Positions 23,993 to 34,027 of a stretch of 64,000 bases of DNA are shown piece by piece (the first letter of the stretch is position 1; the number at the start of each line of letters is the position of its first letter). The DNA is from Chelonoidis abingdonii (taxonomy: Eukaryota; Chordata; Testudines; Testudinidae). A model generated the notes under the pieces. That model worked only from the letters and a program-made list of their open reading frames with translations, was not told where the DNA came from and ran no database searches. The position numbers were made by a program, and so were the translations under genes. The stretch lies in contig NC_133773.1 in NCBI RefSeq assembly GCF_003597395.2, forward strand, positions 69,906,361 to 69,970,360, in the 5' to 3' direction.

Positions 23993-24639
23993 GCTGAGGA
24001 GCATGTCTCTCCCCTGGGCTGGCAGTGATCCATCTCATCTGGGGGGAGCTGCACAGGGCAGGATGAGCTGCTGTGGCTCCATGAGTGCCCCGTCTCTGAG
24101 ATCAGTGCTCAGTGCATAACGTTCATCACCACACGTCGGTCAGTTGGGCCTGGCGGTGGTGCCCATTCGGCGTGTGATCGAGCATGAGGTTGCTGCTGCT
24201 TGTGTCCACTACACATCCCTGGCACGCCCAAAAGAAGGTGGATTTTGGGATAATCGACATTTCCACCTATTCGCTCACCTCTACTGAAAGCAAAGGCTGG
24301 TGGAACAGCAACTGCGGGGTGAGCAAGGCAATGACAGTACTCAGTGTTGCACATATTAGAATTTGTCATTTTAACCAAATTTATTCGCCCAAAAAATGCT
24401 TATGCTAACAATTCCTGAATTCAAATTTCAATATTTTTTTTAAAAAAAAAACAGAAATAATTTAAAGTTGTTGACAATTATTTATGACAAGTTTGGTATG
24501 GAAGGGAGGGCCAGTTTTCTCAAGAGAACACAAAAATGTTGACTGACTCTTCCCTATACCTGTCCACTGCCAAAAGAGGCCCTCCAACTATTAATATGCC
24601 TCATTCTCCTTATAGTGTATAGAGAGTAGCGTCACGCTC
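23993..24639. other. No gene; moderately CpG-containing lead-in to the next block
   Basis: 24000-24340 is richer in GC than its surroundings ('CACACGTCGGTCAG', 'CGGCGTGTGATCGAGC'); the rest is AT-rich with a poly-T/A run at 24428-24450. No coding or mobile-element assignment. Confidence 0.35.
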
Positions 24640-25210
24640 ACAGCACCAACGTGCCAATATGACACACGAGCGATGTTTTGATGGCTGCAGTGGTGGCTGA
24701 CGGCTCAGCCGCCGCTGCTCTGGGTCACTGCTGCCCATTGCCACTCGGGTCCTGCTGCCGGCCGCTCAGCACCCGCTGTGTGCGGACCAAGGAACTCCAG
24801 GCTGAGTGGAGCTGAGCGCGTGCTGAGACCCCGGAGCCACTCAATCCTGCGTCGGCCTGGGGTTCCATTCACTCAGCAGTGTGGCAGGCTGAGCACTATT
24901 AATCATGAAATACGGAAAACGAGAAGCAACTATGACAAGTCAGACCTAGCTGCAGTGGTCCTAATATTGTTAGCATTCTGGCGGTTCATCAGACGAACGG
25001 ACCGTAGGCGTGACGACACGCCGAATGCCTGCGAAATTCGGTGGCAATTCGCGGCGACGCTGCTGGATGACACTCCTTATCCGCGGCAAGTGGTCATCAG
25101 AGCGCGTCTCTGCAGAATCTTTAGATGGCATCTTCAGCAAGATGCTTGCCCTCGCAGCCAGTACGGTCAGGTGCACTGCTGAGGGCCCCGTGGCGCCTTA
25201 GCAACCCTCT
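24640..25210. other. CpG-rich block of unknown origin
   Basis: CpG dinucleotides are dense here ('CAGACGAACGGACCGTAGGC', 'CAATTCGCGGCGACGCTG'), unlike the CpG-depleted intron around it. A 134-codon plus-strand frame (24778-25182) runs through it but is Arg-rich and resembles no family I know, and a minus-strand frame overlaps it. The high CpG content suggests a young insertion not yet decayed by methylation, or an unmethylated regulatory island. A hAT-like terminus lies downstream at 25913, but no matching left end was found. Confidence 0.4.
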
Positions 25211-25856
25211 GTGCACATGTGGGGACACTGACCTAGACCTCTGAAGCACGCGATCATTGTTGAATTTAAATGCGACTTAATTGTATGAAGAATTGGTAAC
25301 GTGTCTCATGTTCGCCACATATGCAAATGCGATGTGGCCATGTACAGTTTAACTCCTACCAACAAACTTGTTGACTATTATCTTGTGTTATGTGCCACTG
25401 TTTCTACTGACAATTCCTGTAACAGCCATCCAGAGAATGGATTTCTCTAAACTAGAGCTCTTTAAACAACTGATCTGCTCGAATGGTCCGGAACCTTGAA
25501 CTGTCTCTCGCTATTTGCAGCACATCAAGACATCACTTTGTCGTCTTGTCAAACGATGACATTATTCGGAATTGCGCCAACAAAGCCAGAATATTGCTTT
25601 TATATAAAAACAAATCCTTGTTTCAAGATTCTTCACGTGAAATTTCCAATAACAATGTTGACAATTAAAAAAAATATATAACTTGGCATTCCAATTCTGT
25701 CAACTCAGAATTTTTTCTATAGTGCTACGCTTTAAGTGCTAGTCCATCAGCATTACAGTGTGCTTCATTAAGTTAAACTGGTTTTAATAACATGCATGTG
25801 GCAAGTTTTCCAGTAGTGTAAGCTTATGTTTGTATTGCTAAGAGCAAGACAGGCAC
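25211..25856. other. No feature seen; still CpG-enriched at its left
   Basis: Continues the unusual texture to about 25600 ('CAAACGATGACATTATTCGG', 'ATGCGATGTGGCC'), then returns to ordinary AT-rich intron. May belong to the same unit as 24640-25210. Confidence 0.35.
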
Positions 25857-25913
25857 AGGGGCACCAGTTTAATAATCCCACCTAGGGCACCATAAATCCT
25901 AAGGATGGCCCTG
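25857..25913. mobile_element. hAT-like terminus
   Basis: Ends in 'AAGGATGGCCCTG'; read from the other strand it begins CAGGGCCATCC and continues 'GGTGCCCTAGGTGG', like hAT ends of the 'CAGGGCCGG...GCGCCCTAGG' type. No TSD and no partner end, so this is a fragment or the right end of the CpG-rich unit to its left. Confidence 0.4.
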
Positions 25914-25932
25914 CCTTCCATCACCACACTTA

Positions 25933-26212
25933 GGCTTGGTCTATATTACTGACTTAGTCAGTATAACTAAGTTGCTCAGAGGTGTGAAAAATCATATGAT
26001 ACCAAACTACTCTCCCAGTGTAGACAATGCTATCTTTATGGGAAGGCTTCTCCCGTTGACATAGCCACTGACTCTTGGGGAGGTGGAGAATCTTCACCAA
26101 TGTGAGAAGCTCTCCTGCTGGAGTAGGTAGCGTCTTCACTAAGCGCTACAGCAGTGCAGCTGCACTAGTACAGCTGTGCCACAGCAGCACTGTTGTAAGT
26201 GTAGATAAGCCT
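25933..26212. mobile_element. Harbinger-type MITE
   Basis: The left end is 'GGCTTGGTCTATATTACTGA'; the reverse complement of the right end is 'GGCTTATCTACACTTACAAC'. TTA lies on the left (25930-25932) and T-TTA on the right. The 280-bp interior ('CCCAGTGTAGACAATGCTAT', 'CAGCAGTGCAGCTGCACTAG') is noncoding. Confidence 0.7.
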
Positions 26213-26514
26213 TTAGTGGGGGATGTGGCCACAGCATAGAGGCATGGCCATGGGAAACCTCATACTATTGTGTGGCTATGGCATGAGATTACCTGAGTTT
26301 GGTTCTGGTGCAGACCATACAGTGGAGATTTGTCTGCAATACAGTTATCCCATCAGACAGGTGAAATGTATTTTTATTTGTAGTAAAAGAGTGAAGTCCT
26401 TACAAAATTGAAATTATTTCACCACCTTTTAAATTCACTTTAAAATGTTAACATAATCAAATAAATGTGTGTCTGCCTGTCTATATGCTGCTGCCCATTG
26501 CAGGTGCTCAAGAC

Positions 26515-26760
26515 AGTACACCAAATTCTCCTCTCCGTTACACCCGTGCAATCCCATTGGGGCTCTGTCCTGCTCCCAATAAAGTTAATGAAAACTCTGT
26601 CATTGATTTTAATGGAAGCAGAATATGACCCTGGAGAATCTGACCTACTGATTGGCTGCCTTAAGTACAGAGCAAACTTCACTCTTTGTATAACTTTACT
26701 GAAAATCAATAGAGTTATTCTGGGGTGAATGTGACCCACAGTGCTGCTGCTTGTCAGTTC
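26515..26760. repeat. Ancient degenerate inverted repeat
   Basis: 'CACCAAATTCTCCTCT' then 'AATAAAGTTAATGAAAACTC' on the left mirrors 'GAGTTATTCTGGGGTGAATG' on the right, around 'CATTGATTTTAATGG'. It resembles an old sauropsid short palindromic repeat. Confidence 0.35.
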
Positions 26761-28329
26761 CAAATTCTTCTCTTATCTCCTTTGAAACCAGTTGTCCTGT
26801 GGTTTGTGAATTTGTAAATACATTAATTAACACTGCAGAAGGAAAATCTCACCTCAAACTAGAATATTTTATTATCCACAACTAAGGGCCTGATCTACTG
26901 GAGATTTTGCCATTAATTCATTTGATGTCAAATTAATCCCCATTACTGGTGTATATGAAACAATTAATTAAAATGAAAATAACTTATCTGAATAAGGAAG
27001 AGGGGATAGTAGTAGTAATTATTTTGCTGGGGAGCTTTCATGTAGAACACAGATGCAAATTGATTTAAAATACTTGTGTTACTATTAACACAGCACACTT
27101 ACCCTTTCACCACAGGGAGCGGAATAAAAAGGAGACATTGGAATGAGGTTGAGCATAGAGGAACTGTTCTAAATCAGAGCCAAGGTACATCACTAGGAAC
27201 ACTGCTATTATCTGGAAGTCTGACTTCCTGTCTGTTTCCTTGTAGATGTCAATGAATGGCAGAAGAAAGGGAACACATTCCTGCTTGGTTGGCACGTTTG
27301 CTAAATTACTCCTTTTTAGCTGCATTCTGACAGTTGTGCTCCATACAGTGCCTTGGGACAAATCCCGCAGCTCCCCATAGGTCTGGAGAGTACTGAGTGC
27401 AGGCTTCACTTTCTGGGAAAGCAGGACTCACCCTGCAGTGGGAAAGGCAACTTCCTCCTTCACACTGCAGGGCTGTGAGGCCTCATATGTCTCCTTATAC
27501 ACACTTGTATGTGTTTTTGTGGGAGGGGTTCAGGATGCAGTGAGAGGGTGTAATGTGCAATTAATACAAATCCACCACTTATTTCCTCTGGAGTAAAAGT
27601 AGTTCTTGTTTTAATTCTCACTGTACATTTTTTCCTACTTGCAAGGAACTGTGTTTTTATATTAGAAATATTGCTCTAGTGCTATGAAAAATAGCATGGA
27701 ATGTTTTGATGACAGATACACTGAATACATTAAAAAAATCTTTGCTTTAAAATAGAAAATTAAATTGCTGTTTTGATTGTTTTATTATAACTAGTATGTA
27801 TACTGATTTTTAATTGTAGATACATTATAGATTATAAAAATTGTATGCACTGTAATGTAGTGTTGTGAAACAGGTAAATAAGAGGCCCAATATTAGTAAG
27901 TATTGATGCTATATACTTCTTTTTTTTCCCCTAGTGCCTTGTGCATAGGGTCCCCCCACCCATTCTCTGTCCTTTTATTATCTCTGTCTAGCACTCTTTT
28001 CCTAATATGTATGAGGAAACAGATAAAACATTAGTGGCAAATAAATCTCAGCTACACATCAAGAAAAGCAACAGAGATAAACATTCAGTTCAAGGGACAC
28101 TGTCAACTTAAATATTTTGAATTTGACTATACTGCAAAAGAGACTTGAGAAATGTGCCCCACTGAGTCAGGAAAATGTAGATTCCTCTCACAGAGTTTCC
28201 CCACTAACTTTCCTCTCTAGTGGGAGCAATTTGGGGCCTAGCTGAGTTCTTAAATAAGTTTTCCTGACCCAGTGGATTGTAGAGATGCAAAGAGAAAGGA
28301 ACTCCTGCTTCACTGGAGGCAGGAGATCT
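26761..28329. other. Intronic sequence, no feature seen
   Basis: AT-rich. A 100-codon minus-strand frame (27107-27409) has no recognisable domain and no splice signals, so I do not call it. The rest looks single-copy. Confidence 0.45.
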
Positions 28330-28880
28330 GTGGTTGACTTACGTCTTTGCTGATGCTTTATCCCTTGAAGGAGACCTGAGTCAGGTGTACATTACAAGGA
28401 TACTCCCACAGATGTAAGTCCCCCACAACAATGACTTCATAACTCCCCCTCCATGAGAGGCATTGCATTTAAGTGATTTGGGTCGATGTAGTTAGGGTGA
28501 TGCATGTCGTTTCATACATCACCCGTTAGAACCATGCGGAGCTCACAACTGTGGGTTCCATGCAAAGCCAACAGCCAGGGCTGTCAGTGCCCCGCAGAGG
28601 GGCTCCACATGGAGCCCATAACCCGGGCTGTCAGCAGCAGATTTCATACAGTTAGGCAACCCTTCTAGTTCTCTTTCCCTGCTTTCCTTGCTGGCCCCTG
28701 GCCAAGGTGGAGCATGGCACTGGGGGAGGAGGAGATGGCAGTTGCTGTGCATTGCCAGCAGGAAGATGAAGCAATTGGAGAGTGGGATGAAATGGGGAGT
28801 ACAGGGTCAGAATGGGGGAGGCTCCGCAATGGCCCCTTCCAATCTGTTTCCACTGCCCTCTCCTCCCAAAATACCCATTC
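28330..28880. repeat. MITE-like fragment
   Basis: 'CCCCCTCCATGAGAGGCATT' followed by 'GGGTCGATGTAGTTAGGGTG' resembles the interior of turtle Harbinger-type MITEs. 'AGCCAGGGCTGTCAG' and 'AACCCGGGCTGTCAG' form a short internal repeat (28570-28640). No TIR or TSD was found; the Gypsy 5' LTR abuts its right side. Confidence 0.35.
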
Positions 28881-28884
28881 TCGA

Positions 28885-29084
28885 TGTTATCTATTTGGTT
28901 GTCGTGGTAATAGAATCTTGTGTTGCTATGGCAACTGAGTTACATTATTAGGGGATAGCCCAGCCAGTTTTGGCTGGTTTTTGGTTAGTTCAGTGTGTGG
29001 CAATAAATGGCTGCTTTCAAGGTTTACAGCTCTTTGTGTCTCCAGTGATTTCTTCCTAAAACTATTGTCCCCAAAGATATAACA
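28885..29084 (+). repeat. Gypsy 5' LTR
   Basis: Starts TGTTATCTATTTGGTTGTCG and ends AAGATATAACA. 'GTGTGGCAATAAATGGCTGC' carries an AATAAA polyadenylation signal. It matches 32748-32945 with roughly 20 differences. Confidence 0.9.
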
Positions 29085-29087
29085 ATG

Positions 29088-29104
29088 TGGTGACGAGGAT
29101 GGGA
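29088..29104 (+). other. Gypsy primer-binding site
   Basis: TGGTGACGAGGATGGGA, three bases after the 5' LTR, begins with the TGG expected opposite a tRNA CCA end. The specific tRNA was not determined. Confidence 0.6.
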
Positions 29105-29179
29105 TGTCTGTGCTGTCCCAGCAACAGAAGGGAGTAGAAGTTAAGGTAGAAAAAAAACCCTTTTTGCTGCTGGAAAGGG

Positions 29180-30224
29180 GTGAGAACTGACTTGTTTTCA
29201 CTCACTGTGCAAACTGAAACTAAAATCGTGGCTACACTTACAAGGCCACTGGGAACTTTGGAGGAGACTATAGTGCAATGGCATGTATATATTGAGCGTT
29301 TTGAGATTTTTGTTATTGCAAATGACATTACAGAAGAGAAAAATGTGCCAATATTCTTAAGTGTTGTAGGGGCTAGGACAGGTAGGCAACCTATGGCACA
29401 CGTGCCGAAGGTGGCACATGAGCTGATTGTCAGGGCACTCACACTGCCTGGGTCCTGGCCACCAGTTCGGGGGGATCTGCATTTTAATTTAATTTTAAAT
29501 AAAACTTCTTAAATATTTTAAAAACCTTATTTACTTTACATACAACAATAGTTTAGTTATATATTACAAACTTATAGAAAGAGACCTTCTAAAAACGTTA
29601 AAATATATTACTGGCATGCGAAACCTTAAATTAGAGTCAATAAACGAAGATTCGGCACACCACTTCTGAAAGGTTGCTGACCCCTGGGCTAGGACCTACT
29701 CCATGCTACACAGCTTACTACACCCAGTTAAGCCAGAGACTAAATCTTACAGTGACATTGTGGAAATCTCAGGGTCCCATTTTTCTCCAAAACCATTGGT
29801 AATTGCTGAAAGATATAGGTTCCACAAAAGAGACCAGAAAGAAGACAAAACAGTTGTACAATTTGTAGCAAATTTGAGAAAGCTTGCAGAACATGATGAA
29901 TTTAAAGAGACACTAAATGATGCCCTATGTGACAGGTTAGTGTGTGGCCTGCACAGTGAAGCTATATGGAAGTGCCTATTGACAGAGGTTCAGTTTGCCT
30001 TACAGAAGGCTGCTTACACTACGATCTCCATGGAACTGGCTACAAAGGAGGCACAATACATCGGCACATCCCCTAGGGTGCATAAAGTGTCACAGGAACC
30101 TACCCACAAAACTATGGGGAGTCAGGAATGTTACCACTATGGTAATCTGGGTCATCATGCATCAGAATGCTGGTGTAAGGACCTGGTGTATCAACACTGG
30201 GGCAAAAAGGGATGCATTGAGTGA
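29180..30224 (+). pseudogene. Gypsy gag, interrupted by a hAT MITE
   Basis: The capsid-like part runs from about 29210 ('ETIVQWHVYIERFE', 'FVIANDITEEKNVP') to 29370. It is broken by the 308-bp MITE and one TSD copy, and resumes at 29695-30224 ('PLVIAERYRFHKRDQ', 'DRLVCGLHSEAIWKCLL'). A nucleocapsid zinc knuckle at about 30126 reads 'CYHYGNLGHHASEC'; the second metal-binding Cys is Tyr. A second knuckle ('CKDLVYQHWGKKGC') is also degenerate. Gag would form the cytoplasmic particle that packages element RNA; this copy is broken. Confidence 0.85.
29379..29686. mobile_element. hAT MITE inserted in Gypsy gag, perfect 8-bp TSD
   Basis: A 308-bp insert from 'CAGGTAGGCAACCTATGG' to 'AAAGGTTGCTGACCCCTG', imperfect inverted ends. 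A perfect duplication GGCTAGGA lies at 29371-29378 and 29687-29694. The interior is AT-rich ('TTTACATACAACAATAGTTT'). It is younger than the Gypsy insertion that hosts it. Confidence 0.9.
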
Positions 30225-30354
30225 GTGTGCCTGTAAACAAAAGAAAAAGAGGCCTGTGGTCTAGCCGACCAAAAAGGGAACGCTGCATACCCTAGAGCAG
30301 GCCCAGGATGACCAAGGAGACACCTCATCACAAGAAGAAGAGCCACTCCACGTT

Positions 30355-30960
30355 TTGTCTTTGGCAGTGTGCTCACATCAATACTGTGTAACCCCGTTAT
30401 TGGACGGCAAACCTATACGCATGGAACTGGACACCGGTGCAGCTATCTCACTGGTTTCTGAGACTGTGTATAAAGAAAAGCTACAGCATCTTCCACTTAA
30501 AGCAACAAAAACAGTTCTGAAGACATATATTGCAGAACCTGTGCCCATGTTGGGCACTACTGATGGTAAGGTGGAGCTCAATGGACAGGCTGCTAAATTG
30601 CCACTGTTTGTGGTGAGAGGTAATTACCCAGCCTTAATGGGTAGGTCTTGGCTAAGGAAGATCCAGCTGAACTGGGCAGAAGTGCACCGAATGACTAAAG
30701 AAGAATCCAGTCTGCCCACTATACTAAGGAAACACGCTGCTGGTTTTGGAGAGGATCTGGGAAGTATGAAGGGAATCACTGTTACATTGAACATTAAACC
30801 TGACAGTCAACCAAAATATCTGAAAACCAGAACTGTGCCATATACCATCAGGCTGAAGGTTGAAGCGGACCTGGAGTGCCTGGTTACAAATCGAGTCCTA
30901 ATACCAGTTACCCATAACTCATGGGCAACTCCTAACAAAGAAGAAATGCCCAAATCGAAC
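30355..30960 (+). pseudogene. Gypsy pol: aspartic protease and N-terminal stub of reverse transcriptase
   Basis: A retropepsin active site, 'MELDTGAAISLVS', has its Asp codon at 30430. 'NYPALMGRSWLRKIQLNW' is the protease-RT linker common in Gypsy elements. 'FGEDLGSMKGITVTLNIK' and 'RTVPYTIRLKVEADLECL' begin the reverse transcriptase. After about 30930 the palm and catalytic YxDD region are missing; the sequence jumps to the RNase H end, consistent with an internal deletion of very roughly 1 kb. Confidence 0.85.
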
Positions 30961-30984
30961 ATGAGGCATTGGGAATTGTTTTCA

Positions 30985-31324
30985 GAATTTGGAAGTTTCA
31001 TCATACCTGTTCAGATGGAAGTTTACTCTTCTCACAGACCATCGACCCCTCGAATCAATTTTTGGATCCCACACAGGCATTCCCCCATTAGCTGCTAGTC
31101 ATATGCAACGTTGGGCATTGTTGCTTTCTGCGCACACATATGAAATCAAATATCGGAACTCCACTCTGCTTGGCAATGCGGATAGTCTCTCAAGGCTGCC
31201 TTTGACAGTCAAATGTCAAGATATTGCTCAGAAGGAAATCTTTTACTTTGAACAGATGGAGAATACACCCATCACTGCTACTCAGGTAAAGAAGGCAACT
31301 CAAGTTGACCCAGTATTGTCCTAG
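30985..31324 (+). pseudogene. Gypsy pol: C-terminal RNase H remnant
   Basis: The frame opening at 30989 reads 'FTLLTDHRPLESIFG', 'MQRWALLLSAHTYEIKYR' and 'GNADSLSRLPL', the classic end of the Ty3/Gypsy RNase H domain. It is shifted relative to the protease frame and starts after the deletion junction. TAG at 31322-31324 ends it. Confidence 0.85.
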
Positions 31325-31327
31325 GTT

Positions 31328-32469
31328 ATGGACCTGGTGATGCATGGAACATCTCGACGAACGTCTCGGGTCTCTCACGACCTTGTTACTTACCTGTCCA
31401 GGAGGATGGAGTTATTGATCCAATCTGGTGTTTGTTGTGAGGCAGATGTGTCCTTGTCCCACCACCACTCAGATCACTGTGGAATAGTGTACATGAAGGA
31501 AATTGCAAGAAGCTATTTTTGGTGGCCTGGATTGGACAGTGCTATTGAAGAGAGAGGCTAGAGCTTGTATGTCATGTCAGGCTGTGAGGAATGCACCCCA
31601 GTGGGCACCCCTACACCCATGGGCTTGGCCTGAAAACATGTGACAACATATTCACGTAGACTTTGCTGGCTCCCTTGAAGAAAGCATGTTCTTGGTGATG
31701 GTAGATGCCCATTCTAAATGGCCAGAAGTCTCTATAATGCAGTCCACTACTGCAGAGAGTACTGTCCAAAAACTATGAGAGCTCTTCAGTCGTTTCAGTC
31801 TGCCAGAACAACTTGTGAGTGACAACGGACGACAGTTCATCTCTCAGGAGTTGCAAAATTTTATGAAGGCAAATGGGATATACTACATCACTTCAGCACC
31901 ATATCATCCATTCACCAATGGATTAGCTGAAAGATTTGTGCAGACAATGAAACAAGCTTTGAAATTGGTAAGGGGACAATTATCTATTCAAAAGCATCTG
32001 GACATCTTCTTACTATCCTACAGAAACACATCTCATGCTACAACCAAGGCATCCCCAGCCTTTCTAAGGATGGGACAACAGCTGCGCACTTGCTTTGATC
32101 TGCTGAAACCTTGTGCAATGTCAGCACCAAGATCAAGTCATCGGGCATGCACCCAGAGCAAAAGATGGAACCTTTAGCCTGGGACAGCCAGTTTTGGCTC
32201 GGAATTATACTTCAGGAGCTAAATGGATCCCTGCCACTATTGTCGCTCAAACAGGGGCTGTTTCCTACACAGTCCAGACTGCAGAGGATCTCACCTGGCG
32301 GCGACATGTAGATCAGCTGCTGCCAGGTTATACCAGTCCTCAGGACAGATCTTCAGTTGAGTTGCCTGACTTTACCACTTCCAGCGAGACACCGAATCAA
32401 GAGTCACCTGTTCCTGACTTTTTTCCACCATTACTGCTGGAGGCAGAGATACCTCTCTGCCCAGCATGA
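31328..32469 (+). pseudogene. Gypsy integrase, DD35E, frameshifted
   Basis: The N-terminal zinc-binding region (about 31340-31560) includes 'HHHSDHCG' and 'RSYFWWPGLDSA', and is closed by a stop near 31560. The catalytic core follows in other frames: 'HVDFAGS' (Asp codon 31659), 'VSDNGRQF' (Asp codon 31821) and 'GLAERFVQTMK' (Glu codon 31929). The second Asp and the Glu are 35 residues apart, the canonical spacing. A C-terminal tail ('QPVLARNY', 'TWRRHVDQLLPGY') lies at 32113-32469. Integrase would insert the cDNA; all three catalytic residues survive but the frame does not. Confidence 0.88.
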
Positions 32470-32732
32470 GCTGATACCATATCCTCACCCATTTGCCCTG
32501 TGAACCCTGAGCCTATCATCATGCCCAAGCCCAAGACAATTTCGGGTGCAACAACACCAGAAGTCTGTCATAATCCATCTAGAGACAGAAGGCCTCCTCA
32601 ATGGCTGGATATTTAGCTAGGGTGAATCCACGGTTACGAGGCAAAATAATCCCCAGGGTTTAGCCGGGAATGGAGGCAGTCTACCCTCCTTCTCTAGTTT
32701 AGTGTTTGTTTTATTCAAGGGAGGTTCTTATT

Positions 32733-32747
32733 AAGGGGGGAGGAATA
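32733..32747 (+). other. Gypsy polypurine tract
   Basis: AAGGGGGGAGGAATA immediately upstream of the 3' LTR is a typical plus-strand primer site. Confidence 0.75.
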
Positions 32748-32945
32748 TGTTGTGTATTTGGTTGTTGTGGTAATAGAATCTTGTGTTGCTATGGCAACTG
32801 AGTTAGATTATTAGGGGATAGCCCAGCCACTTTTGGCTGGCTGGCTGTTAGTTCTGGGGTGGCAATAAATGGCTGCTTCAAGGTTTACACCTCTCTGTGT
32901 CTCCAGTGATTTCTTCCTAAAACTGTTGACCTCAAGGATATAACA
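32748..32945 (+). repeat. Gypsy 3' LTR
   Basis: Begins TGTTGTGTATTTGGTTGTTG and ends AAGGATATAACA. It aligns with the 5' LTR end to end with small indels. Confidence 0.9.
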
Positions 32946-33727
32946 CTCTCCCTCCCCTCTTTAGACTGTACAAGGCAATTTGTTGCCAACTCTTGTAATT
33001 TTATTGTGAGTCTCACAATTTTGGGTATATTTCTTAGAGCCCCAGCTCATGGAATTAAGAGATTGCATGAAAATATCAGCTTTCATATAACACTAAAGGA
33101 AATTGATAGCCCTCATGATTGCAGAAGGCGCGGATTGACTTGAAAATGAGAAATGGGTGTGCACCCCAAAGACTCAAACCTATTGGCAAATAAAAAAGTA
33201 CCCAAAATCTATTATATTTTTAAAATGCTTGTTTTTTTTAAGTCAATCCCATAACTTTTGACTCATGACTTTTTATTGGTTCAGATTGGCAACTCCCACT
33301 CCCACTGCTCCAGAAATCCTAGCTTCTCCATCCTGACGGCTGTGCCCAGACTCCCTCCAATAACTGCTTCTCTCTTTCCCCTTCACTACAAATCCCCCTG
33401 CTTCTGAGGAGTGTGGGGAATAGACTCTTGCTTCCCCCATACTTGCTCCCATTATTTTTTTCTTACTATTGAGAAATGTTGCATATGGAACTGCACAGAA
33501 CTTGGTAGCTGTGTGAAACTTGTTTTTAATTCATCTCTAGCTTTTAGAGTGACAAATGTAGGATTTAGCTAGTAAAATGAAAGAATGGTGATGTGCACAG
33601 TTGATGTGGCACTATCCACAATTAAACTTCAGCCACAAATTTTTCTTAATTGGTGAAAAAAATCACCTTAGTGCTTAGGGCTCTCAAAAGACCCGTTGTA
33701 AAGGGCTTGTGCAATATATATATCTAT
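32946..33727. other. Intronic sequence, no feature seen
   Basis: AT-rich, single-copy-looking, between the Gypsy element and the hairpin. Confidence 0.45.
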
Positions 33728-34027
33728 ATCAGCCAGTTTTTTTCCATTATCTTTTACCTATAACCAACCAAAATGACAACATACCGTCTTAAACTAGTGA
33801 CCATACAGACTTGCAATCATAAAATGCTATTACTTTCTCCAGTAATGTAATTGAACCTCTCTTCCTCCAAACACACTTACCTAAACATATGTAGAAGAGA
33901 GGCTCAATTACATTACTGGAGAAAGTACTGGTATTTTAAGATTGCAAGTCTATATGGTCACTAGTTTAAGACGGTATGTTGTCATTTTGGCTGGTTATAT
34001 GTAAAAGATAATGGAAAACTGGCTGAT
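33728..34027. repeat. 300-bp near-perfect inverted repeat (hairpin)
   Basis: The left arm 33728-33864 and right arm 33894-34027 are reverse complements with about eight substitutions and one 3-base indel (about 94% identity by eye). They surround a 29-base loop (33865-33893). The outer end is 'ATCAGCCAG' and its complement; the inner end is 'CCTCTCTTC' and its complement. Transcribed as part of TLL1 intron 1 it would fold into a long duplex. There is no coding frame and no clear TSD (TA or other). Possible origins are a foldback MITE or a local inverted duplication. Confidence 0.9.

Larger units (their letters stand above)
28885..32945 (+). mobile_element. Ty3/Gypsy LTR retrotransposon, defective, both LTRs present
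   Basis: A 4.06-kb element with two direct LTRs of about 200 bp (28885-29084 and 32748-32945), both TGTT...AACA and about 90% identical by eye. A primer-binding site begins TGG at 29088 and a polypurine tract lies at 32733-32747. The order gag, protease, truncated reverse transcriptase, RNase H, integrase is Ty3/Gypsy. The flanking bases (CTCGA before, CTCTC after) are not a clean TSD. Frames are broken in several places, a hAT MITE sits in gag, and most of the reverse transcriptase is gone, so it cannot move itself. Confidence 0.92.

Noticed and set aside
24778..25182. 134-codon plus-strand frame in the CpG-rich block as a gene
   Set aside because: Arg-rich, no recognisable domain, overlapped by an equally open antisense frame. 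Best explained by low stop-codon density in GC-rich DNA.
27107..27409. 100-codon minus-strand frame as an exon
   Set aside because: No recognisable domain or splice signals and not clearly protein-like in composition. Left uncalled.
28880..32950. 5-bp TSD for the Gypsy element
   Set aside because: CTCGA and CTCTC agree at only the first three bases. Not enough to call a duplication.
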